This document shows, in pieces, positions 8,246 through 18,149 of a DNA stretch of 38,665 nt. The notes beneath the pieces were generated by a model, which saw only the letters and a list, made by a program, of their open reading frames with translations, had not been told where the DNA came from and made no database searches. The stretch's first letter is position 1. Each line of letters begins with the position of its first letter. Position numbers and translations under genes: made by a program. The stretch is taken from assembly GCF_900170025.1 (NCBI RefSeq), contig NZ_FWEX01000006.1:1-38665 (forward strand), read 5' to 3'. Origin of the DNA: Nitrospira sp. ND1. GTDB lineage: Bacteria > Nitrospirota > Nitrospiria > Nitrospirales > Nitrospiraceae.

Positions 8246-8404
8246 CTACAGACTTGTCGAGCATGCTATGGCACTCTTCCAAGAAAGAGAAGTCCCATCC
8301 CCTACGTACCGTAGCTCATATGTACCCAACGGTCTTATTGACCTGTGAGAATCATTATATTCGCAAGAAATTGTGATCACTAAACATTTCTGTCATCACA
8401 TTGT

Positions 8405-8434
8405 CTTGACATTAGATGAATGTCGAGCTATCGT
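8405..8434 (+). promoter_or_regulatory. Promoter with palindromic operator for the DUF1778-GNAT pair
   Basis: A consensus -35 box TTGACA (8406-8411) and a -10 candidate TATCGT (8429-8434) are 17 bases apart, about 23 bases before the antitoxin ATG. An inverted repeat CTTGACATT / AATGTCGAG (8405-8413 and 8419-8427, one mismatch, five-base spacer; the inner GACATT/AATGTC is perfect) lies over the -35 box and spacer. Ribbon-helix-helix antitoxins of this class usually bind such sites to repress their own operon, so autoregulation is inferred. Confidence 0.65.
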
Positions 8435-8456
8435 AAGCAACAACAAGAGGTGGCTT

Positions 8457-8765
8457 ATGGCAACTCGCGCGCTTCGTACTGAAAAACTGGATCTTCGGGT
8501 GAGCGTCTCAACCAAGAAAACGCTGGAAGCTGCCGCCTCTGTCTCTAGTCGTACAGTGAGCGCATTTGTCCTTGAAAGTGCCCTGGCCCGTGCAGATGAA
8601 GCATTGGCAGATCGCCGAACGTTCCATCTGAGCAAGGCTAAATGGACTGAGTTCTTAGCTGCCCTTGATGCTCCGACCCGCCCCCTTCCTCAGATGCAAC
8701 GTCTCCTAGCTGAACCAGGCTTCTTTGATGCGACACCTGCGCCTGGCTTCAAAGAAAAGCGTTGA
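8457..8765 (+). CDS. DUF1778 (TacA-like) antitoxin
   Basis: The protein has 102 residues. The N-terminus is a ribbon-helix-helix (KLDLRVSVSTKKTLEAAASV, then SRTVSAFVLESALARADEAL), which in this family binds operator DNA. The C-terminal tail (about residues 60-95, DRRTFHLSKAKWTEFLAALD) corresponds to the toxin-neutralising segment of TacA-type antitoxins. The ATG at 8457 follows AAGAGG and gives the standard family length; the longer open frame from 8373 would run through the promoter. The stop overlaps the toxin start, as expected of a coupled type II pair. Confidence 0.9.
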   Translation: MATRALRTEKLDLRVSVSTKKTLEAAASVSSRTVSAFVLESALARADEALADRRTFHLSKAKWTEFLAALDAPTRPLPQMQRLLAEPGFFDATPAPGFKEKR

Positions 8766-9256
8766 CTAGGCGTATCGAGAAACTTCAGCCGCATCACGCA
8801 GTTGAAGCGTTCGACTGCGGACATGAAGTCCTCAATCGCTTCCTCCAGAAGCACGCAGTACAAAATCAATTCAGTGGTGGGTCGCAAACCTATGTGGGGT
8901 TGGTCGATAACATTGTCGTCGGTTATTACGCACTCGCGGTGGGATCGGTGGAACAAGATAACGCTCCGGAAAGAGTGAAGAAGGGGCTGGCAAAACATTC
9001 CATTCCCATCATGCTGCTTGCCAGGTTAGCGGTAGATCTTCACTGGCAGAAACAAGGAGTCGGTGCTGCCCTATTGAAGGACGCTACACTGCGGACGCTT
9101 CAGGCCGCCGATATTGCAGGAATTCGCGCCTTGGTGGTCCATGCCAAAGATAATGTAGCTAAAAAGTTCTACGAGCGTTTCGATTTCCTTCCTTCACCAA
9201 GCGATGCTTTGCATCTCTTCATTCTCCTCAAAGACGTCCGAAAGATAGGTTCATAA
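8762..9256 (+). CDS. GNAT-fold toxin (TacT-like acetyltransferase)
   Basis: The protein has 164 residues. Family members acetylate the amino group of aminoacyl-tRNAs and so block translation. The acetyl-CoA binding motif is seen in RLAVDLHWQKQGVGAALLKDA (Q-x-x-G-x-G/A, about residues 80-100), and the catalytic tyrosine of this clan fits NVAKKFYERFDF (about 138-149). The N-terminal FDCGHEVLNRFL stretch is characteristic of DUF1778-linked GNATs. The TTG start at 8762 overlaps the antitoxin TGA (TTGA). All family hallmarks are intact, so the pair is probably functional. Confidence 0.9.
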   Translation: MTRRIEKLQPHHAVEAFDCGHEVLNRFLQKHAVQNQFSGGSQTYVGLVDNIVVGYYALAVGSVEQDNAPERVKKGLAKHSIPIMLLARLAVDLHWQKQGVGAALLKDATLRTLQAADIAGIRALVVHAKDNVAKKFYERFDFLPSPSDALHLFILLKDVRKIGS

Positions 9257-9681
9257 CACCCACCATCAGCAAGACCGTCGCAGCCAGAAGAAATAGAATG
9301 GGTAGGAAGTCGTTTGCGCCTGCCCCCCAACTCACGGCAAATCGTCTCGCCGGACTCATGCGACCAACCGTCGTATTTAGCAGCGCACGCAGCATTCACA
9401 ACGGCATGCGCTGCCCCTTGATGCTGCTCTGTTGTTCGACCGTGATATACGCAAGGTCTGAATGAGGGCCAGATGGGGCGTGCGGAGGCTCGATTGCCAG
9501 AGATTACGTTGTGGAGTGAATAAGAGGATAACGCTGCTGAACGTTTTGAGTATCCCCGCACGCCTGGGAGGGGCCTGGTCAGCCTTTCCCGAATCGTTGG
9601 AGGTGTTGTCAGGCGTCCCAGTAAAAGAGGAGACTCCGGGTCGAGCAAACGGGAAAAGACTTCACTGAAGGTGTTGAATAT
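9257..9681. other. Intergenic region with short degenerate repeats
   Basis: No gene is supported; the minus-strand open frame crossing it lacks domain features. Two diverged copies of a motif are seen: GAGTATCCCCGCAC near 9548 and GAATATCCCCGCGCAC near 9676. A second motif, GGGTCGAGCAA, occurs near 9637 and 9705. They may be remnants of a duplicated noncoding segment at the boundary between the island-like region and the backbone. Confidence 0.4.
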
Positions 9682-9706
9682 CCCCGCGCACATTTGAAAT
9701 GCGGGG
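9682..9706 (-). terminator. Hairpin downstream of tRNA-Pro, possible terminator
   Basis: CCCCGC (9682-9687) pairs with GCGGGG (9701-9706), and inner ATTT/AAAT (9692-9695 with 9697-9700) can extend it. It begins 17 bases past the 3' end of the leftward tRNA-Pro gene and would end the rph-rdgB-tRNA transcript. No T-run follows on the minus strand, so strength is doubtful. Confidence 0.4.
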
Positions 9707-9720
9707 TCGAGCAAGCTTTG

Positions 9721-9789
<69 letters not shown>

Positions 9790-9799
<10 letters not shown>

Positions 9800-10404
9800 A
9801 CTGAGTTCTGTTCCGCCATCATCTGCTCGAGCAGAGTCCTGGCCTGGGTAAAGGCACGGGCCCGATGGCTGATTCGATTTTTCACATCCGGCGACAGCTG
9901 GGCCAGAGTCTGATGATATTCCGGCAGGAAAAAGACCGGATCATACCCAAAACCACGGGAGCCCGTCGCCTCTTCGGCAATGACTCCCTCTAACACCCCT
10001 TTGGTCGAGAAGGTCTTGCCGGCAGGAAACGCAATGGCCGCCACGGTTATAAAGCGGGCACCACGATCTTCCGCTGGAATACCACGAAGCTCCTGCAATA
10101 GCTTCCGCCAATTGTCTTCATAGCTGGCCTGTTCACCGGCGTACCGCGCCGCAAAGGCTCCCGGGCGCCCGCCGAGGGCATCGACCTCCAATCCGGTATC
10201 ATCTGCCACCGCCGGCAGTCCCGTATACCGAGCGATCTCGACGGCCTTTTTCATCGCGTTGGCTTCACAGGTCTCGCCGTCCTCCACCACGTCCGGCGCG
10301 TCGGGAAAATCGTCCAGTGTACGAATCGTGATATCCATACCGCCTAATAGGGCGACCAGCTCCTGCTTCTTATGCTGATTCCTGGTCGCCAGCACGATCT
10401 GCAT
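9790..10404 (-). CDS. rdgB: RdgB/HAM1 family non-canonical purine NTP pyrophosphatase
   Basis: The 204-residue protein hydrolyses dITP, ITP and XTP to monophosphates, keeping deaminated purines out of DNA and RNA. Family motifs in order: LATRNQHKKQEL (nucleotide binding, residues 5-16), EDGETCEANAMKKA, ADDTGLEVDALGGRPGAFAA (metal/substrate loop, about 67-86), GFGYDPVFF and KNRISHRARA. Length is typical. It starts two bases after the rph stop, the common rph-rdgB order, implying translational coupling. Its last four codons and stop lie in the tRNA-Pro gene (GTC GGG GCG TAG). Confidence 0.95.
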
Positions 10405-10406
10405 GG

Positions 10407-11150
10407 TTAACTCAGCGAGCCGATCAACGACTTTTGCAAATCAACCAATTCACGGATCGCGCCCCAGCCGAGATCGAGAAACTCATCCATATCTTTCTTA
10501 TTGAACGGCGTCTTTTCAGCCGTCCCCTGCACTTCGACGTACTGCCCGGCGCCGGTCATCACCAGATTCAAATCCACCTCGGCATGCGAGTCTTCTTCGT
10601 AGGCTAGGTCCACCATGACCTGTCCCCCGACCTTGCCGATACTGATGGCCGCCAGGTAATCGGTCAACGGATTAACCTTGATCAAGTCCTTTTTCTTCAG
10701 CACACCCACGGCATCCGCGAGGGCGATAAAGGAGCCGGTAATGGAGGCCGTGCGAGTTCCACCATCCGCTTGAATCACATCACAATCGATCCAGATGGTC
10801 CGTTCGCCCAAACGGCCCGTATCGATCACGGCACGGAGCGCACGTCCGACCAACCGCTGAATCTCCAACGTGCGGCCGCCCTGCTTACCCTTGACCGATT
10901 CCCGGGGCGAACGATCGTGCGTGGCCCGGGGCAGCATGGCATATTCGGCTGTCACCCAGCCGGCACCCTTACCTTTTAAAAACGGCGGAACTTTTTCTTC
11001 AATCGACGCCGTGCAAATGACCTTAGTGTCCCCCATTTCGATCAAGACGGAGCCTTCGGCATGTTTCGTAAAATTGCGCGTCACCCTAACCGGACGGATC
11101 TGATCCCGCCGACGGCCATCGATTCGACCTAACCCTGCTCCGCTCGCCAT
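10407..11150 (-). CDS. rph: Ribonuclease PH
   Basis: The 247-residue phosphorolytic 3'-exonuclease trims tRNA precursors, so its linkage to a tRNA gene is apt. Motifs: RGRRRD-like [10 protein letters not shown] near the N-terminus, DRSPRES, the phosphate-binding [15 protein letters not shown] and [18 protein letters not shown]. The ATG at 11150 ([14 protein letters not shown]) is preferred over the upstream TTG because AGGAAGGAG sits nine bases before it. The protein is complete to the usual helix near ELVDLQKSL. It is the first gene of the leftward rph-rdgB-tRNA-Pro unit. Confidence 0.96.
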   Translation of the reverse strand: MASGAGLGRIDGRRRDQIRPVRVTRNFTKHAEGSVLIEMGDTKVICTASIEEKVPPFLKGKGAGWVTAEYAMLPRATHDRSPRESVKGKQGGRTLEIQRLVGRALRAVIDTGRLGERTIWIDCDVIQADGGTRTASITGSFIALADAVGVLKKKDLIKVNPLTDYLAAISIGKVGGQVMVDLAYEEDSHAEVDLNLVMTGAGQYVEVQGTAEKTPFNKKDMDEFLDLGWGAIRELVDLQKSLIGSLS

Positions 11151-11191
11151 TGAGTCGCGCTCCTTCCTGCACAGCAAATCTAAAGGAGCGA

Positions 11192-11220
11192 ATTATAGTG
11201 AACAGGGCTTCAAAGAGCAA
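11192..11220 (-). promoter_or_regulatory. Sigma-70-like promoter for rph-rdgB-tRNA-Pro
   Basis: The minus strand has a perfect -10 TATAAT (11197-11192) and a weak -35 TTGCTC (11220-11215) separated by exactly 17 bases. Transcription would start near 11185, about 35 bases before the rph ATG. Confidence 0.6.
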
Positions 11221-11621
11221 ATCCAGCGGCGCGACCGGTGCTCGTTTCTCAAACTGCGTTTCGGCTGGCAATCGGGAAAGCCCCCTGTATAATCCAGCGT
11301 GATGGTGCAGGTTGCTGTTCCCTCGGGAACGCCGCCTGCTCAAAGACCAACGGACGAGCGTCAGAGTTGACGATCACAGCCCCGGGCCGGGCAGAGCGGC
11401 CGGAAACTGCCACTCGTCGGATCTTGTCCCGATAGAACAGAGTTCCCAGCATTGATGCAGCAATGGGCGGGCGGCACGGGACAGTTGGTCGCACCGCGGC
11501 TTGAGTGGCATAAAAGGTGCTTTTCCCCTCAATCCATCTCGCACTTCAGACTTTACGCCCAACGACCGATACTGACTCTATTGCTGATCGACACCACGAT
11601 TAACCTAGCCCGGCGAACCAT
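11221..11621. other. Intergenic region between rph and the HD-GYP gene
   Basis: Four hundred bases without a supported gene; several short open frames exist on both strands but none has a ribosome site or recognisable composition. A weak promoter for the rightward gene may be TTCAGA (11545-11550) and GATACT (11568-11573) with a 17-base spacer, four of six matches each. Confidence 0.4.
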
Positions 11622-12800
11622 ATGAGCATTCCGAGCGTCACCGAAGTCACCACCCAGCAAGCAATCCTCGAAAACCGCAACATCCTGATTGTGGACGATG
11701 AAGAGCCTATCCGTCGATTATTGGGCTACCTTCTCGAACCCCACGGATACAAGGTGGCGCTGGCGGGAGAAGCGCGCGAAGCCCGTCAACGGATGGAGAG
11801 CGGTTCCTATGCGTTGGTGCTGTGTGACGTGAACATGCCGGGCGAATCCGGCATGGATCTCATTCGCCACATCCTGACGCAATACCCCAGCACCGCCGTC
11901 ATCATGATTACGGGCCTCGACAGCCCCGTCCTCGCGAATGCGGCCTTGGATATGGGCGCCTTCGGTTACGTCATCAAGCCGTTCGAAGCGAACGAAGTCC
12001 TGATCAACGTGGCCAACGCGTTGCGACGACGCAAGTTGGAAATTGAAAACGCCATGCACCGGGAGAATCTGGAAGAAGTCGTCCGGACCAGGACGATTGC
12101 CCTTCAGCAGGCACTTGAGTGGCTGGAGCGGAGCGAGAAGGAACTGCGCCTCTCCCGCGAAGAAACCATTCAACGGCTCGCGATCGCCGCCGAATACCGC
12201 GACAGTTCGACCGCGCAGCATATTCAACGAATGAGCCACTACTGCGAACTGCTGGCCCGTCGCTACGGGCTTTCACCCGAGCGATGCGATCTCATCCGCA
12301 CCGCCAGTCCGATGCACGACATCGGCAAGATCGGCACCCCGGACCATGTGCTGCTCAAGCCAGGCAAGTTCACACCCGAAGAATTCAAGGTGATCACCCA
12401 GCATACGGAAATCGGGTACCGGATTCTGGCCGGGTCTGATTCGGAACTCTTGAAAGTCGCCGCGCTCATCGCCTGGACGCACCACGAACGCTTCGACGGC
12501 ACCGGTTACCCGCGCGGACTCAAAGGCGAGACGATTCCGCTTGAAGGCCGGATCACCGCCATCGCCGATAACTTCGACGCCCTGACGACGCAGCGTGTCT
12601 ACAAGCCGGCCTATGATTTCGATCACGCGAAGGAACTGATGCTTAAGGAGCGGGGCAAGCACTTCGATCCGGAACTGCTGGATATCTTCTTCGACTCGAT
12701 GGAGGAGATCACACGCATTTACGATCAATTTGCCGATCCGACCTGGTTGTCCACCTCCCGTCACCGCGCCATCACGCAGGACCAGGGAGAAGTCGCATGA
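11622..12800 (+). CDS. Response regulator with HD-GYP phosphodiesterase output domain
   Basis: The 392-residue protein combines a receiver domain (residues about 20-135, NILIVDDEEPIRR, phospho-acceptor in LVLCDVNMPG, conserved lysine in YVIKPFE) with a short coiled linker and an HD-GYP domain. The latter shows ASPMHDIGKIGTPD (metal-binding HD), HTEIGYRIL, and HHERFDGTGYPRGLKG, the intact GYP signature. Such proteins hydrolyse cyclic di-GMP when phosphorylated. No histidine kinase lies next to it. The downstream gene overlaps it by four bases. Confidence 0.93.
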   Translation: MSIPSVTEVTTQQAILENRNILIVDDEEPIRRLLGYLLEPHGYKVALAGEAREARQRMESGSYALVLCDVNMPGESGMDLIRHILTQYPSTAVIMITGLDSPVLANAALDMGAFGYVIKPFEANEVLINVANALRRRKLEIENAMHRENLEEVVRTRTIALQQALEWLERSEKELRLSREETIQRLAIAAEYRDSSTAQHIQRMSHYCELLARRYGLSPERCDLIRTASPMHDIGKIGTPDHVLLKPGKFTPEEFKVITQHTEIGYRILAGSDSELLKVAALIAWTHHERFDGTGYPRGLKGETIPLEGRITAIADNFDALTTQRVYKPAYDFDHAKELMLKERGKHFDPELLDIFFDSMEEITRIYDQFADPTWLSTSRHRAITQDQGEVA

Positions 12801-13294
12801 CCCGCACATCACGCAATTGGATCGCGTATCTGTGCGAGAGCCTCGCCTCCTCCGGCATGATGCCGACCTGGGAAGCCGCCACCTACCTGACCGACAACCT
12901 GTTCGGCGACAAGCCCAATCCCCGACTCTTGCGAACCGCCTGCCCCTATGAGGATACGACGCACCTGCTGCACCGGTTGTATCAACCGCTGGTCGAGGCC
13001 GCCACGCGCGATATCCCGATTCCCGCAGCAGCCATGATCCACGTCTTCACAGATATCAGCCTCACCGGCAAATCAGCCGTGCTGGTGGTGTATTTCCCCG
13101 GACACAATCAGCCGCACCAGCTCTTACTGCTGGATGCCGCCAAAGCCTGGGAACTGGTGTTTGACAATTCGGAGGAGTTTAACAGCTGGGCGGAGGAACG
13201 ATATCATTGGATCAAGACCTCGCTCACGAGTGTCATCGCCGGCGTGTCCGTCTCCCCTGCCATTCCCTCGCCTCTCGAAGCCGTCAAGAACTGA
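12797..13294 (+). CDS. Conserved-looking hypothetical protein coupled to the HD-GYP gene
   Basis: The 165-residue protein starts at an ATGA overlap with the HD-GYP stop, so it is very likely co-translated. No signal peptide or membrane segment is seen; it looks cytoplasmic, with a central hydrophobic strand region (SAVLVVYFPGHNQPHQLLLL) and a Trp/Glu-rich part (EEFNSWAEERYHWIK). No family was recognised. The coupling suggests a role linked to the c-di-GMP response, but nothing in the sequence proves it. Confidence 0.8.
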   Translation: MTRTSRNWIAYLCESLASSGMMPTWEAATYLTDNLFGDKPNPRLLRTACPYEDTTHLLHRLYQPLVEAATRDIPIPAAAMIHVFTDISLTGKSAVLVVYFPGHNQPHQLLLLDAAKAWELVFDNSEEFNSWAEERYHWIKTSLTSVIAGVSVSPAIPSPLEAVKN

Positions 13295-13401
13295 CTGGAA
13301 GGTAAGAGCGTATAGCCTGTGGCTTATAGCCTAGCCCGGAGCCTTCCTCATCCTTTCTGTCCGCCATCAGCTATATGCTATCTGCCATCGGCTCTTCGCA
13401 A
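13295..13401. repeat. Short degenerate repeats between convergent genes
   Basis: TATAGCCT occurs twice within 13308-13333 (around TGTGGCT), and an overlapping pattern CATCAGCTATATGCTATCTGCCATCGGC lies at 13364-13391 (shown here as one 28-base pattern in three pieces: CATCAGC, TATATGCTATCTGC, CATCGGC). Similar words recur at 21100-21120 and 25275-25289 in this window. The stretch separates the convergent hypothetical gene and metH and may be a dispersed intergenic repeat of this genome. Confidence 0.4.
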
Positions 13402-16400
13402 TTACGCATCGTAGTTCAGATTTGGAGCCAGCCACCGCTCTACTTCGCCGACCGGTAGATTCTTGCGGGTCGCGTAATCCTCCACCTGATCGCGATTGAT
13501 CTTGCCCACGGCAAAATACTTGGCCTCCGGATGCGCAAAATACAAGCCGCTGACCGCAGCCGCCGGCAGCATGGCGTAGGATTCGGTCAGCGTCACCCCC
13601 GCTTGAGCCTCGGCATTCAATACATCGAAGAGCGTCCGCTTCTCCGTGTGATCCGGACAGGCCGGATAACCGGGAGCCGGCCGGATCCCCCGATACCGCT
13701 CGCGAATCATGTCTTCGTTCGTGAGGTCCTCCGTCTTCCCATATCCCCATTCCAGCCGCACCTGCTTGTGCAGCCATTCGGCAAAGGCCTCCGCCAGCCG
13801 ATCCGCCAAGGCCTTGACCATGATGGAATTGTAGTCGTCATGATCCTTCTCATACTTCGCGCAGAGCGCCGGCACGCCGATGCCGGCCGTCACCACAAAC
13901 GCGCCCACATAGTCGGCACGCCCGGACTCCTTGGGCGCGACATAATCCGCAAGCGCCAGGTTGAATTGGTCGGTCGGCTTCTCCATCTGTTGCCGGAGCG
14001 TGTGGAAAGTGGCCAGCGGCTCACGTCGATCCGGATCCCGATAGAGATGAATGTCGTCACCCGCGCTATTGGCGGGAAAGAACCCGTAGACACCGCGAGC
14101 CGTCAGCAACTCACCCTGGATGATCTCCTCCAGTAACGCCTGTGCATCCGCCAAGAGTTCTTTGGCCTTCGGACCCACCGTGGCATCGTCCAGGATAGCC
14201 GGATACCGGCCGCGCAATTCCCACGTATGAAAAAACGGCGACCAATCGATATAGGGCACCAACTCACGCAACGGCATCCGATCGATCTGACGCACGCCGG
14301 TGAATGAAGGCGCGGGGATATCGGCAGCGGCCCAATCAGTCGACAGCTTGTGCTTCCGGGCTGCTTCCAGGCTACGCAGGGTTTTCGGCCCTCGATCCTG
14401 ATGCGCCTGCCGGATGCGGTCATAGTCGGCACGTACACCGGCAGAAAAGCTCTCTCGTTGCTCTTCATTGATCAGACTGCCCACGACACCGACGGCGCGG
14501 GAGGCGTCGAGCACATGCACCGTCGCATGGCCGTACGAAGGGGCAATTTTCACGGCCGTGTGGGCCTTGCTGGTCGTGGCGCCGCCGATGAGCAATGGCA
14601 CCGTAAACCCCTGGCGCGTCATCTCCTTGGCCACATGCACCATTTCATCCAACGATGGAGTGATCAAGCCGCTCAGCCCGACCATATCCACCTGATGCTC
14701 ACGCGCGGCCGCCAGAATCTTTTCGCAAGACACCATCACGCCAAGGTCGATCACCTCATAGTTGTTGCAGCCCAACACCACACCTACGATGTTCTTGCCG
14801 ATATCGTGCACATCGCCCTTGACGGTCGCGAGCAGGACCTTGCCGTTCGCGCGGGACGTGCCCAACCGTAACTTTTCGGCTTCCATAAACGGCATGAGAT
14901 ACGCCACCGCTTTCTTCATGACTCGGGCGCTCTTCACCACTTGCGGCAGGAACATTTTTCCCGACCCGAAGAGATCGCCGACAATGTTCATGCCCGCCAT
15001 CAGCGGCCCCTCGATCACGTCGAGCGGCCGGGAGGACTTCTGCCTCGCCTCCTCCACGTCCTGATCGATGTAGTCGGTCAGTCCTTTCACCAGCGCATGG
15101 GCCAACCGTTCCTCCACCGGTCTTGTCCGCCACTCATCATCCTTGACCGCCGTCTTGCCCTTCTGTTTGACCGTGTCGGCAAAGGCCACCAGCCGCTCCG
15201 TGGCATCCGGCCGGCGATTCAGCAGCACGTCTTCGACCAGCGTCAGCAGATCTTTGGGGATCTCCTCGTAGACGGCCAGCTGCCCCGCATTGACGATGCC
15301 CATGTCGAGGCCGGCCTGTATGGCATGGTAGAGGAACGCAGCATGCATCGCCTCGCGCACGACGTTGTTGCCGCGGAACGAGAACGAAATATTGCTGACG
15401 CCGCCGCTGACCTTCGCCAGCGGCAAGTGCTGCTTGATCCACCGTGTCGCATCGATAAAATCGACCGCGTAGTTGTTGTGCTCTTCGAGTCCGGTCGCGA
15501 CCGTGAGAATATTCGGATCGAAAATAATATCCTGCGGCGGCACCCCGACCTGTTCCGTCAGCAGACGATAGGACCGCTCACAGATCTCGATCCGCCGTGC
15601 AACCGAGTCAGCCTGCCCCCGTTCATCGAACGCCATGACCACGATCGCCGCGCCGTACCGACGGATGAGCCGCGCCTGTTCGAGGAACTTCGCCTCGCCT
15701 TCCTTCAGACTGATGGAATTGACGATGCCCTTCCCCTGTATGTTGCGAAGGCCCTCTTCGATGACCTCCCACTTGGAACTGTCCACCATGATCGGCACCC
15801 GAGCGATGTCCGATTCCGCCGCCAGCAGCCGCAGAAACTTCTGCATTGCCGCTTTGGAGTCCAGCATGCCTTCGTCCATATTAATGTCGATGACCTGCGC
15901 CCCGCCTTCCACCTGCTGACGCGCGACGGTCAGCGCCTTGTCATAATCGCCGGCCAGAATCAGCTTGGAAAAGGCCGGTGAGCCGGTGATATTGGTGCGC
16001 TCCCCGACATTGACGAAATTCGACTCAGGCCGCACCGTCAAGGCCTCCAGGCCGCTCAGCCGCAAGTAGGGCTCGACCTTGGAGGGCTGCCGTGGCGTCA
16101 CACCTTTCACAGCCGTGGCGATCGAACGGATATGGTCGGGCGTCGTCCCGCAGCAGCCGCCCACGATATTGAGCCAGCCGTTCTGCGCCCACTCGCGCAG
16201 CTGTGGTGCCAACGAATCCGGCGTTTCCGGAAATCCTGTCGGCAGTAAGGGATTGGGCAATCCGGCATTCGGATGGCTGCTGACAAAAATCGGCGCGATC
16301 TGCGAGAGCTCTTCGATCAGCGGCCGCATTTCTCTCGGCCCCAATGCGCAGTTCATGCCCACGCTGAGCAACGGCACATGCGAGATGGAATTCCAAAACC

Positions 16401-17085
16401 CTTCGACCGTCTGACCCGAAAACCCACGGTTGCTCCCGGCCTGAATGAAGGTGACCGAGGCCATGATCGGCACCTGCCGCGCCCCTTCCGCAAACAGCCG
16501 CTGGATCGCGAAAAATGCGGCCTTGGCGTTGAGCGTATCGAAAATCGTCTCGACCAGGAGCAGATCGACGCCGCCGTCCAACAGGCCGCGCACCTGCTCC
16601 CCGTAGGCCTGCACCAATTCAGGATAGGTCGTTCCACGCGCCGCCGCATCGTTCGAATCGGTCGAGACCGAAGAGGTCTTGGTGGTGGGACCGATCGCAC
16701 CGGCCACAAAGCAGCGGCGAGTCGGCTGCGCGGCAACGACCTGTGCCACGGCCCGCTTCGCGCATTCGGCGCCGGCTTTCGACAATTCATATCCCAGGTC
16801 ATCCATGCCGTAATCAGCCAGCGACACAGACTGCGAGTTAAACGTATTGGTTTCGATGATATCCGCGCCAGCTTCAAGGTACTGCCGGTGAATCGCCTCA
16901 ATGACATCCGGCCGGGTGACATTCAGAAGATCGTTGTGTCCCTTGAGATCTTTGGTCCAATTTCGAAAACGCTCCCCACGAAACGCGGCTTCGTCCAGCT
17001 TATACCGCTGGATCATGGTACCCATGGCACCATCCAGGATCAGGATGCGCTCTCGCAGGAGGTCGCGAACTTCATGTACCGGCAT
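13402..17085 (-). CDS. metH: Cobalamin-dependent methionine synthase
   Basis: The 1227-residue protein has all four MetH modules in order. The homocysteine/zinc module (1 to about 330) has the Cys in GMNCALG and the Cys pair in [10 protein letters not shown]. The methyltetrahydrofolate module (about 350-630) has [13 protein letters not shown]. The cobalamin module (about 650-880) has [20 protein letters not shown], with the histidine that ligates cobalt near residue 759. The C-terminal activation domain has [20 protein letters not shown] (about 1120-1140). It transfers methyl from methyl-THF to homocysteine, giving methionine. Length matches the E. coli enzyme. The ATG at 17085 has only a weak AGGTAG site. 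No cobalamin riboswitch could be recognised upstream. Confidence 0.97.
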   Translation of the reverse strand: MPVHEVRDLLRERILILDGAMGTMIQRYKLDEAAFRGERFRNWTKDLKGHNDLLNVTRPDVIEAIHRQYLEAGADIIETNTFNSQSVSLADYGMDDLGYELSKAGAECAKRAVAQVVAAQPTRRCFVAGAIGPTTKTSSVSTDSNDAAARGTTYPELVQAYGEQVRGLLDGGVDLLLVETIFDTLNAKAAFFAIQRLFAEGARQVPIMASVTFIQAGSNRGFSGQTVEGFWNSISHVPLLSVGMNCALGPREMRPLIEELSQIAPIFVSSHPNAGLPNPLLPTGFPETPDSLAPQLREWAQNGWLNIVGGCCGTTPDHIRSIATAVKGVTPRQPSKVEPYLRLSGLEALTVRPESNFVNVGERTNITGSPAFSKLILAGDYDKALTVARQQVEGGAQVIDINMDEGMLDSKAAMQKFLRLLAAESDIARVPIMVDSSKWEVIEEGLRNIQGKGIVNSISLKEGEAKFLEQARLIRRYGAAIVVMAFDERGQADSVARRIEICERSYRLLTEQVGVPPQDIIFDPNILTVATGLEEHNNYAVDFIDATRWIKQHLPLAKVSGGVSNISFSFRGNNVVREAMHAAFLYHAIQAGLDMGIVNAGQLAVYEEIPKDLLTLVEDVLLNRRPDATERLVAFADTVKQKGKTAVKDDEWRTRPVEERLAHALVKGLTDYIDQDVEEARQKSSRPLDVIEGPLMAGMNIVGDLFGSGKMFLPQVVKSARVMKKAVAYLMPFMEAEKLRLGTSRANGKVLLATVKGDVHDIGKNIVGVVLGCNNYEVIDLGVMVSCEKILAAAREHQVDMVGLSGLITPSLDEMVHVAKEMTRQGFTVPLLIGGATTSKAHTAVKIAPSYGHATVHVLDASRAVGVVGSLINEEQRESFSAGVRADYDRIRQAHQDRGPKTLRSLEAARKHKLSTDWAAADIPAPSFTGVRQIDRMPLRELVPYIDWSPFFHTWELRGRYPAILDDATVGPKAKELLADAQALLEEIIQGELLTARGVYGFFPANSAGDDIHLYRDPDRREPLATFHTLRQQMEKPTDQFNLALADYVAPKESGRADYVGAFVVTAGIGVPALCAKYEKDHDDYNSIMVKALADRLAEAFAEWLHKQVRLEWGYGKTEDLTNEDMIRERYRGIRPAPGYPACPDHTEKRTLFDVLNAEAQAGVTLTESYAMLPAAAVSGLYFAHPEAKYFAVGKINRDQVEDYATRKNLPVGEVERWLAPNLNYDA

Positions 17086-17208
17086 GACTACCTATGTCTT
17101 TCTGCCACCGGACGTCAGGCGTGCGCCGTCTGCGTCGATGACTGGCAATTGGACGGCCATCATATCGGGAACGGACTTTTTTCAGCAAGCTATTGCAGGC
17201 TCTTCGCC

Positions 17209-17237
17209 TTGACATTGACTACCCCGGCCGATACGAT
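17209..17237 (+). promoter_or_regulatory. Sigma-70-like promoter upstream of the 17273 gene
   Basis: A consensus TTGACA (17209-17214) is followed after 17 bases by TACGAT (17232-17237), four of six matches to TATAAT. The predicted start near 17244 lies about 29 bases before the ATG at 17273. Confidence 0.55.
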
Positions 17238-17272
17238 GCCCACCGTTGTCTGCCCGAGCCTGAGACAATCCT

Positions 17273-18052
17273 ATGGCGCATCAGACTGTCTCCCGCCTGT
17301 TCATCCTCTGCTTGTTCTGTATCACTATCGTCTTGTCGAGACTCGATCCTCTGTGGGCAGGCCCCTACTTCGAGGACGGCTACCTCGGGCTCACGCAAAC
17401 GGAACTGCACGACAAGCTCGGTCTGCCGCAGGCCGTCCGGGACCGCAAATCTGCGCTGCGTGTCTTCACGTATTATCCGATCACCGATTGGGAGCAGTAC
17501 TTCAAGAAGGTGGCCTCACCAGAAAACGGAGAGGATGTGTACACCTTCAAACGTGACGGCATCGACGTGCGCTATTCGTTCAGCTACACCTTCGATCCGA
17601 ACGACCACAACGACCAACGCCCGCTCTTTGTGCGTTTGGTGGATATCGAATTCATGCCGCCGGTCGCGTTGAGCAAGGTTCCCCAACTCGTCCCGGAGTT
17701 CAAGCCCTCCGAAGACGCCAACGCGCCGGTCTTCCGTTCGAACATCATGCTGTTGTTTTTCGCCGGAAACCCTTCGCCGGAGGCGCGCTTTCTTGTGCGG
17801 GAAAAGGGGAAGGAGGCCTTGGACTGGTCACTCGCCTTTCAAATGTTCGCCCTGCAGGGACTACCCGATCCGCTGACCTCGAAGGCCCCGATCGACCGCC
17901 TGGAGATCAGCACGCAGAGTTTACCGCTGGTCAAGCTCCGCCAACGCAACACCCACGAGCCGGTCCTGAACCCTTACTCCAAGGCCTTCGCCCAACAGCC
18001 GCCTCCCCCGCCGACCGTAAAAAAGATTCCGGTGCCCAAATACGCCGACTGA
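17273..18052 (+). CDS. Hypothetical secreted protein
   Basis: The 259-residue protein has a signal peptide (hydrophobic LFILCLFCITIVLS, likely cleavage after LWAGP). The next segment, YLGLTQTELHDKLGLPQAV, resembles the short SmpA/BamE-type GMT-x-x-V-x-x-x-LG-x-P motif found in envelope proteins. The middle is rich in aromatic strands, and the C-terminus is proline-rich (FAQQPPPPPTVKKIP). No enzyme motif is visible. It is probably periplasmic. The upstream neighbour metH is divergent, and the downstream gene is convergent, so it is monocistronic. Confidence 0.75.
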   Translation: MAHQTVSRLFILCLFCITIVLSRLDPLWAGPYFEDGYLGLTQTELHDKLGLPQAVRDRKSALRVFTYYPITDWEQYFKKVASPENGEDVYTFKRDGIDVRYSFSYTFDPNDHNDQRPLFVRLVDIEFMPPVALSKVPQLVPEFKPSEDANAPVFRSNIMLLFFAGNPSPEARFLVREKGKEALDWSLAFQMFALQGLPDPLTSKAPIDRLEISTQSLPLVKLRQRNTHEPVLNPYSKAFAQQPPPPPTVKKIPVPKYAD

Positions 18053-18149
18053 GAGGTTCCGGACGGTCCTGCTCTCTGCCCTCTCGAAGCTACAGAGTGG
18101 GCGAAAGCCACACGCCTGGCTGCAAGTCTGTCTCATCCCACCGGGATCG

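Noticed and set aside
9169..9714. 181-codon minus-strand open frame
   Set aside because: It overlaps the toxin gene end, crosses degenerate repeats, and its translation has no domain-like composition.
17086..17272. Cobalamin or SAM/SAH riboswitch upstream of metH
   Set aside because: No B12 box or other recognisable riboswitch core was found on the minus strand; a covariance search could overturn this.
16273..17556. 427-codon plus-strand open frame
   Set aside because: It is antisense to metH and runs into the next gene; arginine/histidine-rich translation typical of a shadow frame.
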